From NCBI GenBank assembly GCA_027489455.1, contig JAIXZR010000133.1, forward strand, positions 1 through 39,306: a DNA stretch of 39,306 nucleotides. Reading direction: 5' to 3'. Below the pieces are notes generated by a model, which saw only the letters and a program-made list of their open reading frames with translations, ran no database searches and was not told where the DNA came from. Numbering within the stretch: position 1 is the stretch's first letter; the number at the start of each line of letters is the position of its first letter. The translations under genes and the position numbers were made by a program. This document shows positions 8,324 to 15,946 of the stretch, in pieces. This DNA comes from Rubrivivax sp. Its GTDB lineage: Bacteria; Pseudomonadota; Gammaproteobacteria; Burkholderiales; Burkholderiaceae_C.

Positions 8324-9037
8324 TGCTTCCGTCCAGGTGCAGGCCGTGGCACTGCTGATGGCCGCGGCCGGCACCCCGGCAGCCAGCAGTCGCACCCGCG
8401 CCAGTGCCTGAAGGTCAGCCCGCCAGCGCGGGGTGCCGTCGGGCCGCGGGCGATAGCTGAAGTGCAGGCTGTCCTGCTGCGTGGCCGGGGCCCCGAAGGC
8501 TTGCAGCACATCCGCACCCACCTCGAAAGCCTGGGGCCCGATGCAGGGCCCCAGCCAGACCAGCAGGTCGGCAGGGGCGACCCCGGCGCCCTGCTGCAGG
8601 GCCTGCACGGTGGCTTCCAGCACGCCCGTGGCCAGGCCGCGCCAGCCGGCATGGGCAGCTGCCACCGCCTGCCCGCCGCGCGCGGCCAGCAGCACGGGCA
8701 GGCAATCGGCCACCAGTGCGGTGCAGGCGATGCCCGGGGTGCGCGTCCAGGCGGCGTCGGCCGCGGGCAGATCGGCCCCCGGAGATGCCGCATCCAGCTG
8801 CACCACCCGCGCACCGTGCACCTGACGCAGCCACACCGGGCGCGCACCCAGCGCAGCGGCAAAGCGTGCGCGGTTCTCGGCCACGTGGGCGGGGTCGTCG
8901 CCGCAGGCGCCGCCCAGATTCAGGGCTGCCCAGGGGCCGGTGCTGGCGCCGCCCTGCCGCAGGCTCATCGCAGCGTTCACGCCCAGGGGCAGCGGGGCGG
9001 CCCACTGCGGGCGCAGCAGGGGCAGGTGCGCGTCCAT
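8231..9037 (-). CDS. pgeF: PgeF/YfiH family multicopper-type polyphenol oxidase / purine nucleoside phosphorylase-like protein
   Basis: 268 residues from the ATG at 9037, 8 bp after the stop of the GST gene; a longer frame upstream overlaps that gene and is rejected. Family members have been described as laccase-like, as adenosine deaminase/purine phosphorylase, and as editors of peptidoglycan precursors (PgeF). The zinc-site residues are visible: His74 in 'RQVHGARVV', Cys112 in 'VADCLPVLL' and His129 in 'AAHAGWRG', followed by 'GPCIGPQAFEVG' and C-terminal 'FSFRRDGVTGRMA'. It is the last gene of a tight minus operon and overlaps the plus-strand membrane-protein gene by 93 bp. Confidence 0.9.
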   Translation of the reverse strand: MDAHLPLLRPQWAAPLPLGVNAAMSLRQGGASTGPWAALNLGGACGDDPAHVAENRARFAAALGARPVWLRQVHGARVVQLDAASPGADLPAADAAWTRTPGIACTALVADCLPVLLAARGGQAVAAAHAGWRGLATGVLEATVQALQQGAGVAPADLLVWLGPCIGPQAFEVGADVLQAFGAPATQQDSLHFSYRPRPDGTPRWRADLQALARVRLLAAGVPAAAISSATACTWTEASDLFSFRRDGVTGRMAAAVWRTGDAGVLRR

Positions 9038-9045
9038 CGCGGGGG

Positions 9046-9711
9046 CTATTCCGCGTCCGGGCAGGCCGAAGGCTGGGTGGTACTGAAGGCCGGCAGCGCC
9101 ATGCAGCGCTCGAAGACGCGCATCACCTGGGGCACGTGGTCCAGCCGGCAATCGAAGCGGCGGGCGTTGAAGATCTGCGGCACCAGCGTGCAGTCGGCCA
9201 GCGTGGGGGTGTCGCCATGGCAGAAGGCTGCAGGCTGTTCAGCCAGCCGGGCTTCCAGGGTCGCCAGGCCGCTTTCCACCCAGTGCTGGTACCACCGGTT
9301 CTTGGCATCGTCCGACACCTTCAGGTCGTGCACCAGGAAGCGCAGCACGCGCAGATTGTTCAGTGGGTGGATCTCACACGCGATGTCCAGCGCCAGCGCC
9401 CGCACCCGCGCGCGACCGGCCGGCGTGGCCGGCAGCAGCGGCGGCTGCGGGTGGATTTCATCGAGGTATTCGATGATCGCCAGCGACTGGCTCAATGCCT
9501 GATCGCCATGCTGCAGCAAGGGCACCAGGCGCGAAGGGTTCAGGCCGGTGTAGGGCGCGGCCAGCTGTTCGCCGCGGGCCAGGTGCACCGGCAGATAGTC
9601 GTACGGCAGGCCCTTCAACGCCAGGGCGATGCGCACGCGATAGGCGGCGGAAGACCGGAAGTAGCTGTGCAGCTGCAGCGCCGCCGGGCCTGAAGGGGCA
9701 GCCGCAGTCAT
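9046..9711 (-). CDS. maiA: Zeta-class glutathione transferase: maleylacetoacetate or maleylpyruvate isomerase
   Basis: 221 residues, full length for this family. It performs glutathione-dependent cis-trans isomerisation of maleylacetoacetate or maleylpyruvate. The zeta-class active-site motif appears as 'SYFRSSAAYRVRIALALKG' (residues ~16-34), followed by the thioredoxin-fold 'NPSRLVPLL...SLAIIEYLDE' and a helical C-terminal domain. The ATG overlaps the stop of the FAH-family gene by 4 bp (ATGA), so the two proteins are probably made together. The partner looks like a fumarylpyruvate hydrolase, so the true substrate may be maleylpyruvate (NagL role in gentisate breakdown). The ring-cleaving dioxygenase is not in the window. 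Confidence 0.88.
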   Translation of the reverse strand: MTAAAPSGPAALQLHSYFRSSAAYRVRIALALKGLPYDYLPVHLARGEQLAAPYTGLNPSRLVPLLQHGDQALSQSLAIIEYLDEIHPQPPLLPATPAGRARVRALALDIACEIHPLNNLRVLRFLVHDLKVSDDAKNRWYQHWVESGLATLEARLAEQPAAFCHGDTPTLADCTLVPQIFNARRFDCRLDHVPQVMRVFERCMALPAFSTTQPSACPDAE

Positions 9712-10409
9712 CGGACCGCGACCCGCAGGGGGCCGAGGCCGGCCACCCGCGCTTCCAGCACATCGCCCTTCACCACCGCGCCCACGCCAGCGGGTGTGCC
9801 GGTGTAGATCAGGTCACCGGGCTGCAAGGTCCAGGCGATGCTGAGCTGCTCGATGGTTTCGTTCACGCTCCAGATCAGGTCCTTCAGGTCGCCTTGCTGA
9901 CGTACGGTGCCGTTGACCGCCAGGCTGATGCTGCCGGCCAGCAGTTCGCCCGTCTGCGCCAGCCGGCGGATGGGGCCGATCGGCGCCGACTGCTCGAAGG
10001 CCTTGCCGATGCACCAGGGCCGGCCCTGCTTCTTCATCTCGCCTTGCAGGTCGCGGCGCGTCATGTCCAGGCCCACGGCGTAGCCGAAGATGTGGCCCGC
10101 GGCATGAGCCGCGGCGATGTGGCTGCCGCCGATGCCGATCGCCACCACCAGCTCGACTTCGTGGTGCAGGTTGCTCGTGAGGCTGGGGTAGGCGATCTCG
10201 CCAGTCTGCCCTTCTGCCACGGGCACGGCCGTGTCCGCCGGCTTGAGGAAGAAGAACGGCGGCTCGCGGCCGCTGAAGCCCATCTCGACGGCGTGATCGG
10301 CGTAGTTTCGGCCGACGCAGTAGACCCGGTGCACCGGGAAGCTGCCCCCGCCATCGACGGGGACGGCGGTGACGGCGGGCGGGGCGAAGACGTAGGCAGG
10401 AGTAGACAT
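9708..10409 (-). CDS. Fumarylacetoacetate hydrolase family protein, fumarylpyruvate hydrolase-like
   Basis: 233 residues, one FAH domain. The N-terminal 'FPVHRVYCVGRNYADHAVEMG' is close to NagK-type fumarylpyruvate hydrolases and YcgM. The metal-binding acids are in 'LHHEVELVVAIG' and 'GLDMTRRDLQ', and the C-terminal 'DLIYTGTPAGVG' is typical. It hydrolyses fumarylpyruvate to fumarate and pyruvate, or a similar acylpyruvate. It is the first gene of the FAH-GST-pgeF minus operon, with a 4-bp overlap to the isomerase. The alternative is a general acylpyruvase/oxaloacetate decarboxylase; choosing between them needs a search or assay. Confidence 0.88.
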   Translation of the reverse strand: MSTPAYVFAPPAVTAVPVDGGGSFPVHRVYCVGRNYADHAVEMGFSGREPPFFFLKPADTAVPVAEGQTGEIAYPSLTSNLHHEVELVVAIGIGGSHIAAAHAAGHIFGYAVGLDMTRRDLQGEMKKQGRPWCIGKAFEQSAPIGPIRRLAQTGELLAGSISLAVNGTVRQQGDLKDLIWSVNETIEQLSIAWTLQPGDLIYTGTPAGVGAVVKGDVLEARVAGLGPLRVAVR

Positions 10410-10475
10410 GGCGGGCGATCAACGGCCAGGGCCGCGAAGCATGCAACGTGGGGCTTTCATGATGCCATGCACCCT

Positions 10476-10507
10476 GCCCTGCGCAGGGCGCCGCTACACT
10501 GCGTCGC
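10476..10507 (+). promoter_or_regulatory. Candidate promoter of the Nudix gene with palindrome; possible leaderless start
   Basis: A perfect 14-bp palindrome GCCCTGCGCAGGGC lies at 10476-10489. It is followed by TACACT (10495-10500), a fair -10 element whose expected start point falls at or next to the ATG at 10508. No Shine-Dalgarno sequence is seen before the ATG, and no good -35 is seen at 16-18 bp, where the palindrome lies instead. Confidence 0.35.
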
Positions 10508-11053
10508 ATGTACTTGCCGCGCCGCATCCAGCACTGCCGGGTCTGCGGCAGCCGTACCGAATACCGTGTGCCTGCCGGCGACAACCGCGAACGCGCCACC
10601 TGCACGGCCTGCGGCGAGATCCACTACGAGAACCCGCTCAACGTGGTCGGCACCGTGCCTGTCTGGGGCGAGCAGGTGCTGCTGTGCCGCCGCAACATCG
10701 AACCGCGCTATGGCCTGTGGACGCTGCCAGCCGGCTTCATGGAACTGGGTGAGACCACGGCCGAAGGCGCGATGCGCGAGACCGTGGAAGAAGCCGGTGC
10801 GCGCATCGAGCTCGAAGGCCTGTTCACGATCCTGAACGTGGTGCGTGCCGGCCAGGTGCACCTGTTCTACCGCGCGCGCATGCTGGACGCCCACCTGGAC
10901 CCGGGCCCCGAGACGATCGAAGCCCGGCTCTTCCGCGAAAGCGACATCCCCTGGGACGAGCTGGCCTTCCGCACCGTGCGCGAAACGCTGCAGCTGTTCT
11001 TCGAAGACCGGCGCGCCGGCCGCTATCGCGTGCACGACGGCAACATCGCCTAG
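10508..11053 (+). CDS. Nudix hydrolase with N-terminal zinc ribbon
   Basis: 181 residues. The N-terminal zinc ribbon has Cys10-x2-Cys13 and Cys32-x2-Cys35. A Nudix domain follows with the box from Gly76 to about Ile100 ('GFMELGETTAEGAMRETVEE' onward), matching GX5EX7REXXEEXG. Zinc-ribbon Nudix proteins include NAD(H)/ADP-ribose pyrophosphatases, but NudC signatures are not evident, so the substrate is open. The stop TAG at 11051-11053 abuts the stop of the convergent response regulator gene with no base between them. No Shine-Dalgarno sequence precedes the ATG. Confidence 0.9.
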   Translation: MYLPRRIQHCRVCGSRTEYRVPAGDNRERATCTACGEIHYENPLNVVGTVPVWGEQVLLCRRNIEPRYGLWTLPAGFMELGETTAEGAMRETVEEAGARIELEGLFTILNVVRAGQVHLFYRARMLDAHLDPGPETIEARLFRESDIPWDELAFRTVRETLQLFFEDRRAGRYRVHDGNIA

Positions 11054-11800
11054 CTACAGGCTCTGGTCGCGCAGCAGCTTGCTGGCTTCGCGGTTGGCCA
11101 GCAGCTCGGTGCCGTCGCGCATGCGGATGCGCAGCTGGCTCTGGTCGTCGGGCTTCATGCTGTCGACGAAGTCCAGGTTCACGATCGCATTGCGGTGCAC
11201 GCGCAGGAAGCGCGCCGGGTCCAGCCGGCTTTCCAGTTCCGACAGCGCCATGCGCACCAGATAGCTCTGGCCACGTGCGGTGATCTGCGTGTACTTCAGG
11301 TCCGAGCGCAGGTGTTCGATGTCGGCCGTCTGCACCGGGAAAATGCGGCCGCGGTCACGCACCAGGATGCGCTGCAGAGGGCCGCTGTTGTTGCTGCCGC
11401 CCAGCGCTTCCTGCGCCTGCTGGCGCCGCTCGTCGCCGGGCGTGGCATCGGCCAGCGCGCGGTCCACCGCCAGGTCGAAGCGCTGCTGGGTGAAGGGCTT
11501 GAGCAGGTAGTCCAGCGCGTTCAGCTCGAAGGCCGCCACGGCGTGCTGGTCGTAGGCGGTGGTGAAGATCAGCGGCGGCACGGCGGGCAGCTGCGCCAGC
11601 ACCTGCAGGCCCGTGAGTTCAGGCATCTGGATGTCCATGAACACCAGGGCGGGCTGCAGCTGCTGGATGAGCTTGAGCGCCTGCGCGCCGTCGCAGGCTT
11701 CGCCCACCAGCGCCAGTTCCGGCCGCGCGGCGATGAAGTCGCGCAGCGTCTCGCGCGCCAGGGGCTCGTCTTCGCAGATCAGGGTGCGGATCATCGTCAT
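11054..11800 (-). CDS. LytTR-family response regulator (AlgR/LytR type)
   Basis: 248 residues. The receiver domain (1-~120) has acidic residues 'CEDEP', the phospho-acceptor Asp56 in 'LVFMDIQMPELTG' and the conserved Lys in 'DYLLKPFTQQRF'. The C-terminal LytTR DNA-binding domain (~145-245) contains 'YLVRMALSELESRLDPARFLRVHRNAIVN'-like spacing, read here in parts: 'SELESRL' and 'FLRVHRNAIVN'. The start overlaps the stop of the sensor kinase gene by one base (TGATG), so the pair is translationally coupled. It probably controls transcription with the upstream kinase; targets are unknown. Confidence 0.93.
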   Translation of the reverse strand: MTMIRTLICEDEPLARETLRDFIAARPELALVGEACDGAQALKLIQQLQPALVFMDIQMPELTGLQVLAQLPAVPPLIFTTAYDQHAVAAFELNALDYLLKPFTQQRFDLAVDRALADATPGDERRQQAQEALGGSNNSGPLQRILVRDRGRIFPVQTADIEHLRSDLKYTQITARGQSYLVRMALSELESRLDPARFLRVHRNAIVNLDFVDSMKPDDQSQLRIRMRDGTELLANREASKLLRDQSL

Positions 11801-12909
11801 CAGCCCGGCAGAAGGAAACTCACGGCGAAACCCTCACCGGGGGCGGACTGGAGCATGAACTGCGCGCGCTGGCCGTACTGCAGCGCCAGCCGCCGGGCCA
11901 CGGTGCTCAGGCCCAGGCCGGAGCCTTCGGGCAGTGCTCCGCCTGCAGGCAGCACGCAGCCCGGGCCGTCGTCAGCCACCTCCACGCGCACGCCTGCGGC
12001 CACACGACTGACATGCACGCGCAGGCGCCGCGGGCGGCTGCTGGCATTGAAGGCGTGCTTGATGCTGTTTTCCACCAGCGGCTGCACCGTCAGCGCCGGC
12101 ACCGACACGGCCAGCGCGTTGTCGTCCACCTGCCAGTCCAGCTTCAGCCTGTCGCCCAGGCGCAGCCCTTCCAGCTGCAGGTACTGCTCGGTGAAGGCGA
12201 TCTCGTCGCGCAGCAGCACCTGGTCGTGCCCCTGGGTGCCGGCGGCGCGCTCGGTGTCCAGCAGGTAGCGCAGCATCTCGGCAAAGCCGTGCAGCGCGGT
12301 TTCTGCCTGGCGTGCGTCACGGCGCACCAGGGCCAGGATGCTGTGCAAGGTGTTGAACAGGAAGTGCGGGTTCAGCCGGTTGCGCAGCGCGGCCAGCTCG
12401 CTGCGCGCCAGCAGGGTGCGGGCCTGCTCGGCCTCGGCCGCCTGCTGCACGGCGCGTTGCACCGCGCGGTAGGCGTGGAAGCCGCCGGCCGCAGCCGCGT
12501 AAGCCAGCATGCCGAACTGGATCTGCCAGATGAACCAGTTCTCGCGCGCGCGCTCGGCCACGGCGACGCCGGATTCAGCCGCGAGCCACAGCCACAGCAG
12601 CACGTAGTAGGCCACCGAGACGATGACCGCCAAGGCAGCGTGCAGCACCAGCTGGCGCGGCAGGCCGAAGCGCTGGCGCGCCATCCAGCCGGTCACCGGC
12701 CACAGCAACAGCAGCAGCAGCAACTGCGGGCCCATGTTGCGCAGCGTGCCGTAGGCAGCGTTCCAGGGGTCGAAGCCGCGGTTCCAGATGCCGTCGGTTT
12801 CCACCGCCACGGCGTAGACCAGCAAGATCGGCAACCAGGCCAGCAGGTAGATGCGCAGCACCTCGCGCGGCGGCCACCACCAGGGGGTTAGAGCATGAGC
12901 TTGGGGCAT
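11800..12909 (-). CDS. LytS/AlgZ-type sensor histidine kinase
   Basis: 369 residues. Four hydrophobic helices (about 18-36, 59-76, 88-110 and 126-145) form an N-terminal membrane domain. The His_kinase motif 'LRNRLNPHFLFNTLHSI' follows, with His182 as the likely phosphorylation site. The C-terminal HATPase region has the N-box 'VQPLVENSIKHAF' and G-boxes 'VADDGPG' and 'GSGLGLSTVARRL'. This arrangement is the LytS/YehU/AlgZ class that partners LytTR regulators, and the regulator gene follows with a one-base overlap. The sensed signal cannot be told from sequence. Confidence 0.92.
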   Translation of the reverse strand: MPQAHALTPWWWPPREVLRIYLLAWLPILLVYAVAVETDGIWNRGFDPWNAAYGTLRNMGPQLLLLLLLWPVTGWMARQRFGLPRQLVLHAALAVIVSVAYYVLLWLWLAAESGVAVAERARENWFIWQIQFGMLAYAAAAGGFHAYRAVQRAVQQAAEAEQARTLLARSELAALRNRLNPHFLFNTLHSILALVRRDARQAETALHGFAEMLRYLLDTERAAGTQGHDQVLLRDEIAFTEQYLQLEGLRLGDRLKLDWQVDDNALAVSVPALTVQPLVENSIKHAFNASSRPRRLRVHVSRVAAGVRVEVADDGPGCVLPAGGALPEGSGLGLSTVARRLALQYGQRAQFMLQSAPGEGFAVSFLLPG

Positions 12910-12987
12910 GCCGCCGATTGTGCGCAGGGCTTGCCGAAAGCCAGCGCCACTTGCGACGGACCCACGGCGCAGCGGCCTGAAATGACG

Positions 12988-13011
12988 ACAGCCGGGCGGC
13001 GGCCCGGCTGT
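12988..13011 (-). terminator. Hairpin downstream of the CBM-repeat lipoprotein gene
   Basis: A perfect 10-bp inverted repeat ACAGCCGGGC / GCCCGGCTGT with a 4-base loop lies 27 bp past the lipoprotein stop on the minus strand and is followed there by a short T-containing stretch. It is a likely transcription terminator. Confidence 0.65.
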
Positions 13012-13038
13012 GGCATCGGCACTGCCGCGAAGGCTGCG

Positions 13039-15750
13039 TCAGCGGAACTCTGTCTTGCCGCGGGTCAGGCCGGTGGCGTAGACCGGGGCGGCGGCGGTGC
13101 CGGAGTTGATTGTCGTGTTGACGTTCGGGAACGTGAACTGCGTGTTCACCGCGCCGATCGGCTGCGCCAGCGCCTGCGCCACCGTGCTGATGCCGGACGT
13201 GAAGCCGCCACCGTTGCATGGCTGCACCAGCGTCATGCCGGCCAACGGCAGGGTGTAGGTGATCATGTTGTTGGTGGTGGGTGTGATCGTGCCCTTCAGC
13301 GTGACCTTGCAATCGCCGCCGCTGCCGTTGCTGTAGTTGGTGCTGCCGACCACGAACACATCGACGGTCTTGTTGCTGGTCTGGCGGAAGAAGTTCTCGT
13401 CGATGCCCACGTTCACTGCCAGTGTCGTCTGGCCCGTCAGCGCCAGGCCCGGGTGCGTGACGAACATGCCCATGAAGCCGCCGCTGGCCGTACCGGCCGG
13501 GGCCGTGGGCGCCGACGTCGTGACGGCGATGAAGAAGAACTGCGCGTCGTCGGCCACGGGCGGGGTCGAATCGGCGAAGCCACCGCCCGTGAAGGTTTCC
13601 CTGAAGTTCGAAAAATCACCGCTGAAGTAGCCCCAGTTGCCGCCTTGTGCCGTGGTGCCCCCGGCCCGGTACCCGCTGGAGAACACCAGCGTGCCGGCCG
13701 AGCCCGTGGCGCCGCCCGTGGCGCTGCCGGTCGGGTAGACGATGTCGTCGATGAAGTAGGTGCGTGCGCCGGTGGTGGCACCCGGGGTGCCGAAGTTGAA
13801 GAACACCGACAGGCGGTTGTAGGTGGCCGCCAGGTTCAGCGCCGCGGTGCCCGTGGCCTGGTTGGCGAAGTTGAAGCTCAGCGTTTGCCAGCCGGCGGCG
13901 GTGGTGACGGTGGCTTCGGTCTCGACCGAGACGCCCGCGTTGGCAGCGTTTTCCACCTTCATGCGCACCGGGATACCCGCCACCGGCGACCAGACGCGGG
14001 CCGTGATGGTGGTGCTGCCGGTGGCAAAGGCGATGCGGTTGATGGTGTCGCCCGCGCCGGTGGAGATCGTCGTCCCGGCCCACAGCTCGGCAGCAGCGCT
14101 CTTGACGATGCGCGCGACCTTGTTGGCGGCGTTGGTCGGGTCGGTCACGACGCTGGCATCCTCAGCCCCGCCAAAGCCGGTGAAGGTGGGCGCCGTGCCT
14201 TCGAAGTTGATGGCGGTGGTGCTGGCCGAACTGCCCCCGCCGCTGGCGGCCACGGCCGGGTAGGTGAGGTTCTCGAAGAAGTATGTGCGGGCCCCCGTGG
14301 CCGACCCCGGCGTGCCGAAGTTGAAGAAGATCGACGCGCGGTTGTAGGTGGCCGCTGGGTCCAGCGCCGCGGTGCCGGCAGCCGGGTTGGCGAAGTTGAA
14401 GCTCAGCGTCTGCCAGGTGTTGGCGGCGGTGACGGTGGCCTCGGTCTCGACCGACTTGCTCGCATCGGCGGCGTTTTCCACCTTCAGGCGCACCGGCACG
14501 TTGGCGACGGGCGACCACACACGGACCGTGATTGTCCGGTTGGTCGCGGTGAAGCCGATCGGCGCGATCTGGTTGCCGGCCAGAGTGGACACCGTGGTGC
14601 CAGCCCAGAGCTCGGCCGCGGCGCTCTTGACGACGCGCGCCACCTTGTTGGTGCCGCCGGCAGGATCGTTGGCGATGCTGGCGTCTTCGGCACCGCCGAA
14701 GCCTGCGAAGGTGGGGGGCGTGGCCTCGTCCATCGTGATCGTCACGCTGCTGGCCGCGCCGCCACCACCACCCGTGCTGGGGCAGGCCGCGGTGAAGCTG
14801 CTCCCCACGAACGACAGGTCATCCAGGAAGTAGGTGCGGGCGCCCGTGGCGGCGCCGCCGGTGCCGAAGTTGAAGAAGATCGATGCCTTGTCGTAGGTCA
14901 GGGCGGCGTTGAGCGCGGCCGTGCCGGCGGCCGGCGTGGCGAAGTCGAAGGTCAGCGTCTGCCAGCCGGAAGCCACGGTGACGGTGGCCTCGGTCTCGGC
15001 CGACTGCGCCGGGTTGGCCGAGTTCTCCACCTTCAGGCGCACCGGGATGCCCGCTACCGGCGACCACACCCGCGCCGACATGCGGGTGAGCGTGGCCGAG
15101 AACGGCAGCCGCGCGATGCCCTGGTTGGGGCACACCGAGACGGTGGTGCCGGCCCAGACCTCGGCCGCAGCGCTCTTGACGATGCGTGCCACCTTGTTGG
15201 CGCCGTCGGTGGGATCGGTGACGACGGTGGCGTCTTCGGCCCCGCCGAAGCCGGTCAGCACCGGGGCCGGTGCTTCCTGGAACGTCACCAGCGCCGTGCG
15301 CACCACGGGCGGCACGGTGTTGAAGGCCTTGCTGGCCGTCACGGCCGCGTTGCCGGTGCCAGTGGCGGCCGACACGCTGTTGGCGGCCATCGCCACCTGC
15401 ACCGTGCCCGTGCTGTTGGCCGTGGGCGTCACCACCAGTGTGGCGCTGGTGCCGGACAGGCGCGTGAACGCACCCTTGGTGCCGTTGGTCACCGTCACGT
15501 CGTCGGCCGTGAAGCTGGTGCCGACGTCGCGGTTGAACGAGAACGTGAAGGTGATCGGGCCGGTGGCCGTCTCGCCGCTGACGTTGGTGGTGATCGTCAC
15601 CACGGGCGCGGTCGTCTCCACCGCCAGGGCGGTGGTTTGCGGCGGCGCTTCGCCGTTGCCGCCACCGCAGGCAGCCAGGGTGGCGGCAAAGACCGCGGCC
15701 AGGCCGGCGGTGGCCAAGGGGGACGGCTTGAAGGAGGGGCGGCTGCTCAT
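13039..15750 (-). CDS. Lipoprotein with Ig-like domain and three tandem carbohydrate-binding-like repeats
   Basis: 903 residues from the ATG at 15750 (AAGGA upstream). A lipoprotein signal ends in 'LAAC' with Cys28. Residues ~44-145 look like a bacterial Ig-like domain ('APVVTITTNVSGETATGPITF...'). Three ~160-residue repeats follow (about 155-315, 337-498 and 513-673). Each runs from 'GFGGAEDA' through 'KSAAAE-WAGTT', 'ARVWSPVA-(I/V)PVR-KVENAA' and 'GWQTLSFNFA' to 'FFNFGT--ATGARTYF'. This beta-sandwich-like pattern resembles CBMs attached to laminarinases. A ~205-residue C-terminal domain (685-890, 'SSGYRAGGTTAQGGNWGYFS') is unassigned. No catalytic domain is seen. An operator and promoter lie just upstream, shared in style with the glucanase units, so it is probably a surface glucan-binding protein. 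Whether it faces outside is inferred. Confidence 0.82.
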   Translation of the reverse strand: MSSRPSFKPSPLATAGLAAVFAATLAACGGGNGEAPPQTTALAVETTAPVVTITTNVSGETATGPITFTFSFNRDVGTSFTADDVTVTNGTKGAFTRLSGTSATLVVTPTANSTGTVQVAMAANSVSAATGTGNAAVTASKAFNTVPPVVRTALVTFQEAPAPVLTGFGGAEDATVVTDPTDGANKVARIVKSAAAEVWAGTTVSVCPNQGIARLPFSATLTRMSARVWSPVAGIPVRLKVENSANPAQSAETEATVTVASGWQTLTFDFATPAAGTAALNAALTYDKASIFFNFGTGGAATGARTYFLDDLSFVGSSFTAACPSTGGGGGAASSVTITMDEATPPTFAGFGGAEDASIANDPAGGTNKVARVVKSAAAELWAGTTVSTLAGNQIAPIGFTATNRTITVRVWSPVANVPVRLKVENAADASKSVETEATVTAANTWQTLSFNFANPAAGTAALDPAATYNRASIFFNFGTPGSATGARTYFFENLTYPAVAASGGGSSASTTAINFEGTAPTFTGFGGAEDASVVTDPTNAANKVARIVKSAAAELWAGTTISTGAGDTINRIAFATGSTTITARVWSPVAGIPVRMKVENAANAGVSVETEATVTTAAGWQTLSFNFANQATGTAALNLAATYNRLSVFFNFGTPGATTGARTYFIDDIVYPTGSATGGATGSAGTLVFSSGYRAGGTTAQGGNWGYFSGDFSNFRETFTGGGFADSTPPVADDAQFFFIAVTTSAPTAPAGTASGGFMGMFVTHPGLALTGQTTLAVNVGIDENFFRQTSNKTVDVFVVGSTNYSNGSGGDCKVTLKGTITPTTNNMITYTLPLAGMTLVQPCNGGGFTSGISTVAQALAQPIGAVNTQFTFPNVNTTINSGTAAAPVYATGLTRGKTEFR
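13732..15288 (-). repeat. Three tandem CBM-like protein repeats (~480 bp each)
   Basis: The DNA for repeat 1 is about 15288-14806, repeat 2 about 14742-14257 and repeat 3 about 14214-13732, joined by Gly/Ser-rich linkers such as 'STGGGGGAASS' and 'AASGGGSSAS'. Repeats 2 and 3 are closest to each other; repeat 1 has an extra Cys ('VSVCPNQG') and a more divergent tail. They look like successive internal duplications. Confidence 0.85.
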
Positions 15751-15837
15751 GGCGGGGGGTCCTTGAAGGCGGGAGTCAGCGGGCCCGGGTGCGGAACTGG
15801 CGGGCTGCATGACGGCGGGTCGGTTACCTTGAAAGCT

Positions 15838-15851
15838 TGAAAGCGCTTTCA
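15838..15851. promoter_or_regulatory. LacI-family operator TGAAAGCGCTTTCA (lipoprotein unit)
   Basis: A perfect 14-bp palindrome identical to those at 18336, 18455 and 29033. It lies 88 bp upstream of the lipoprotein ATG and 2 bp downstream of a candidate -10. An extra half-site GAAAGCT (15831-15837) directly abuts it, which the other copies lack. Confidence 0.85.
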
Positions 15852-15853
15852 CA

Positions 15854-15882
15854 AGTATGCGGAAGTGGGACTCGGGTGGCAA
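15854..15882 (-). promoter_or_regulatory. Candidate sigma-70 promoter of the CBM-repeat lipoprotein
   Basis: On the minus strand TTGCCA (-35, complement of 15877-15882), a 17-bp spacer and CATACT (-10, complement of 15854-15859). The operator starts 2 bp after the -10, covering the expected start point, which fits repression by a LacI protein. Confidence 0.6.
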
Positions 15883-15946
15883 GGCGTGGGCTCCCCTGGC
15901 TTTCCCTGATCTGTGGGTGCCAGCGGCTTGCGCGCAGCGTCGGGCT

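Noticed and set aside
13039..15750. The large lipoprotein as a SusD homologue
   Set aside because: No helical TPR-like SusD fold is apparent; the sequence is beta-rich and repetitive. Functional analogy is possible, homology is not supported.
12895..15840. A ~980-codon open frame on the plus strand opposite the CBM-repeat lipoprotein gene
   Set aside because: It mirrors the minus-strand gene in very GC-rich DNA, has Gly/Arg/Val/His-rich low-complexity sequence, and no domain or ribosome site. The minus frame has a lipobox, repeats and a terminator.
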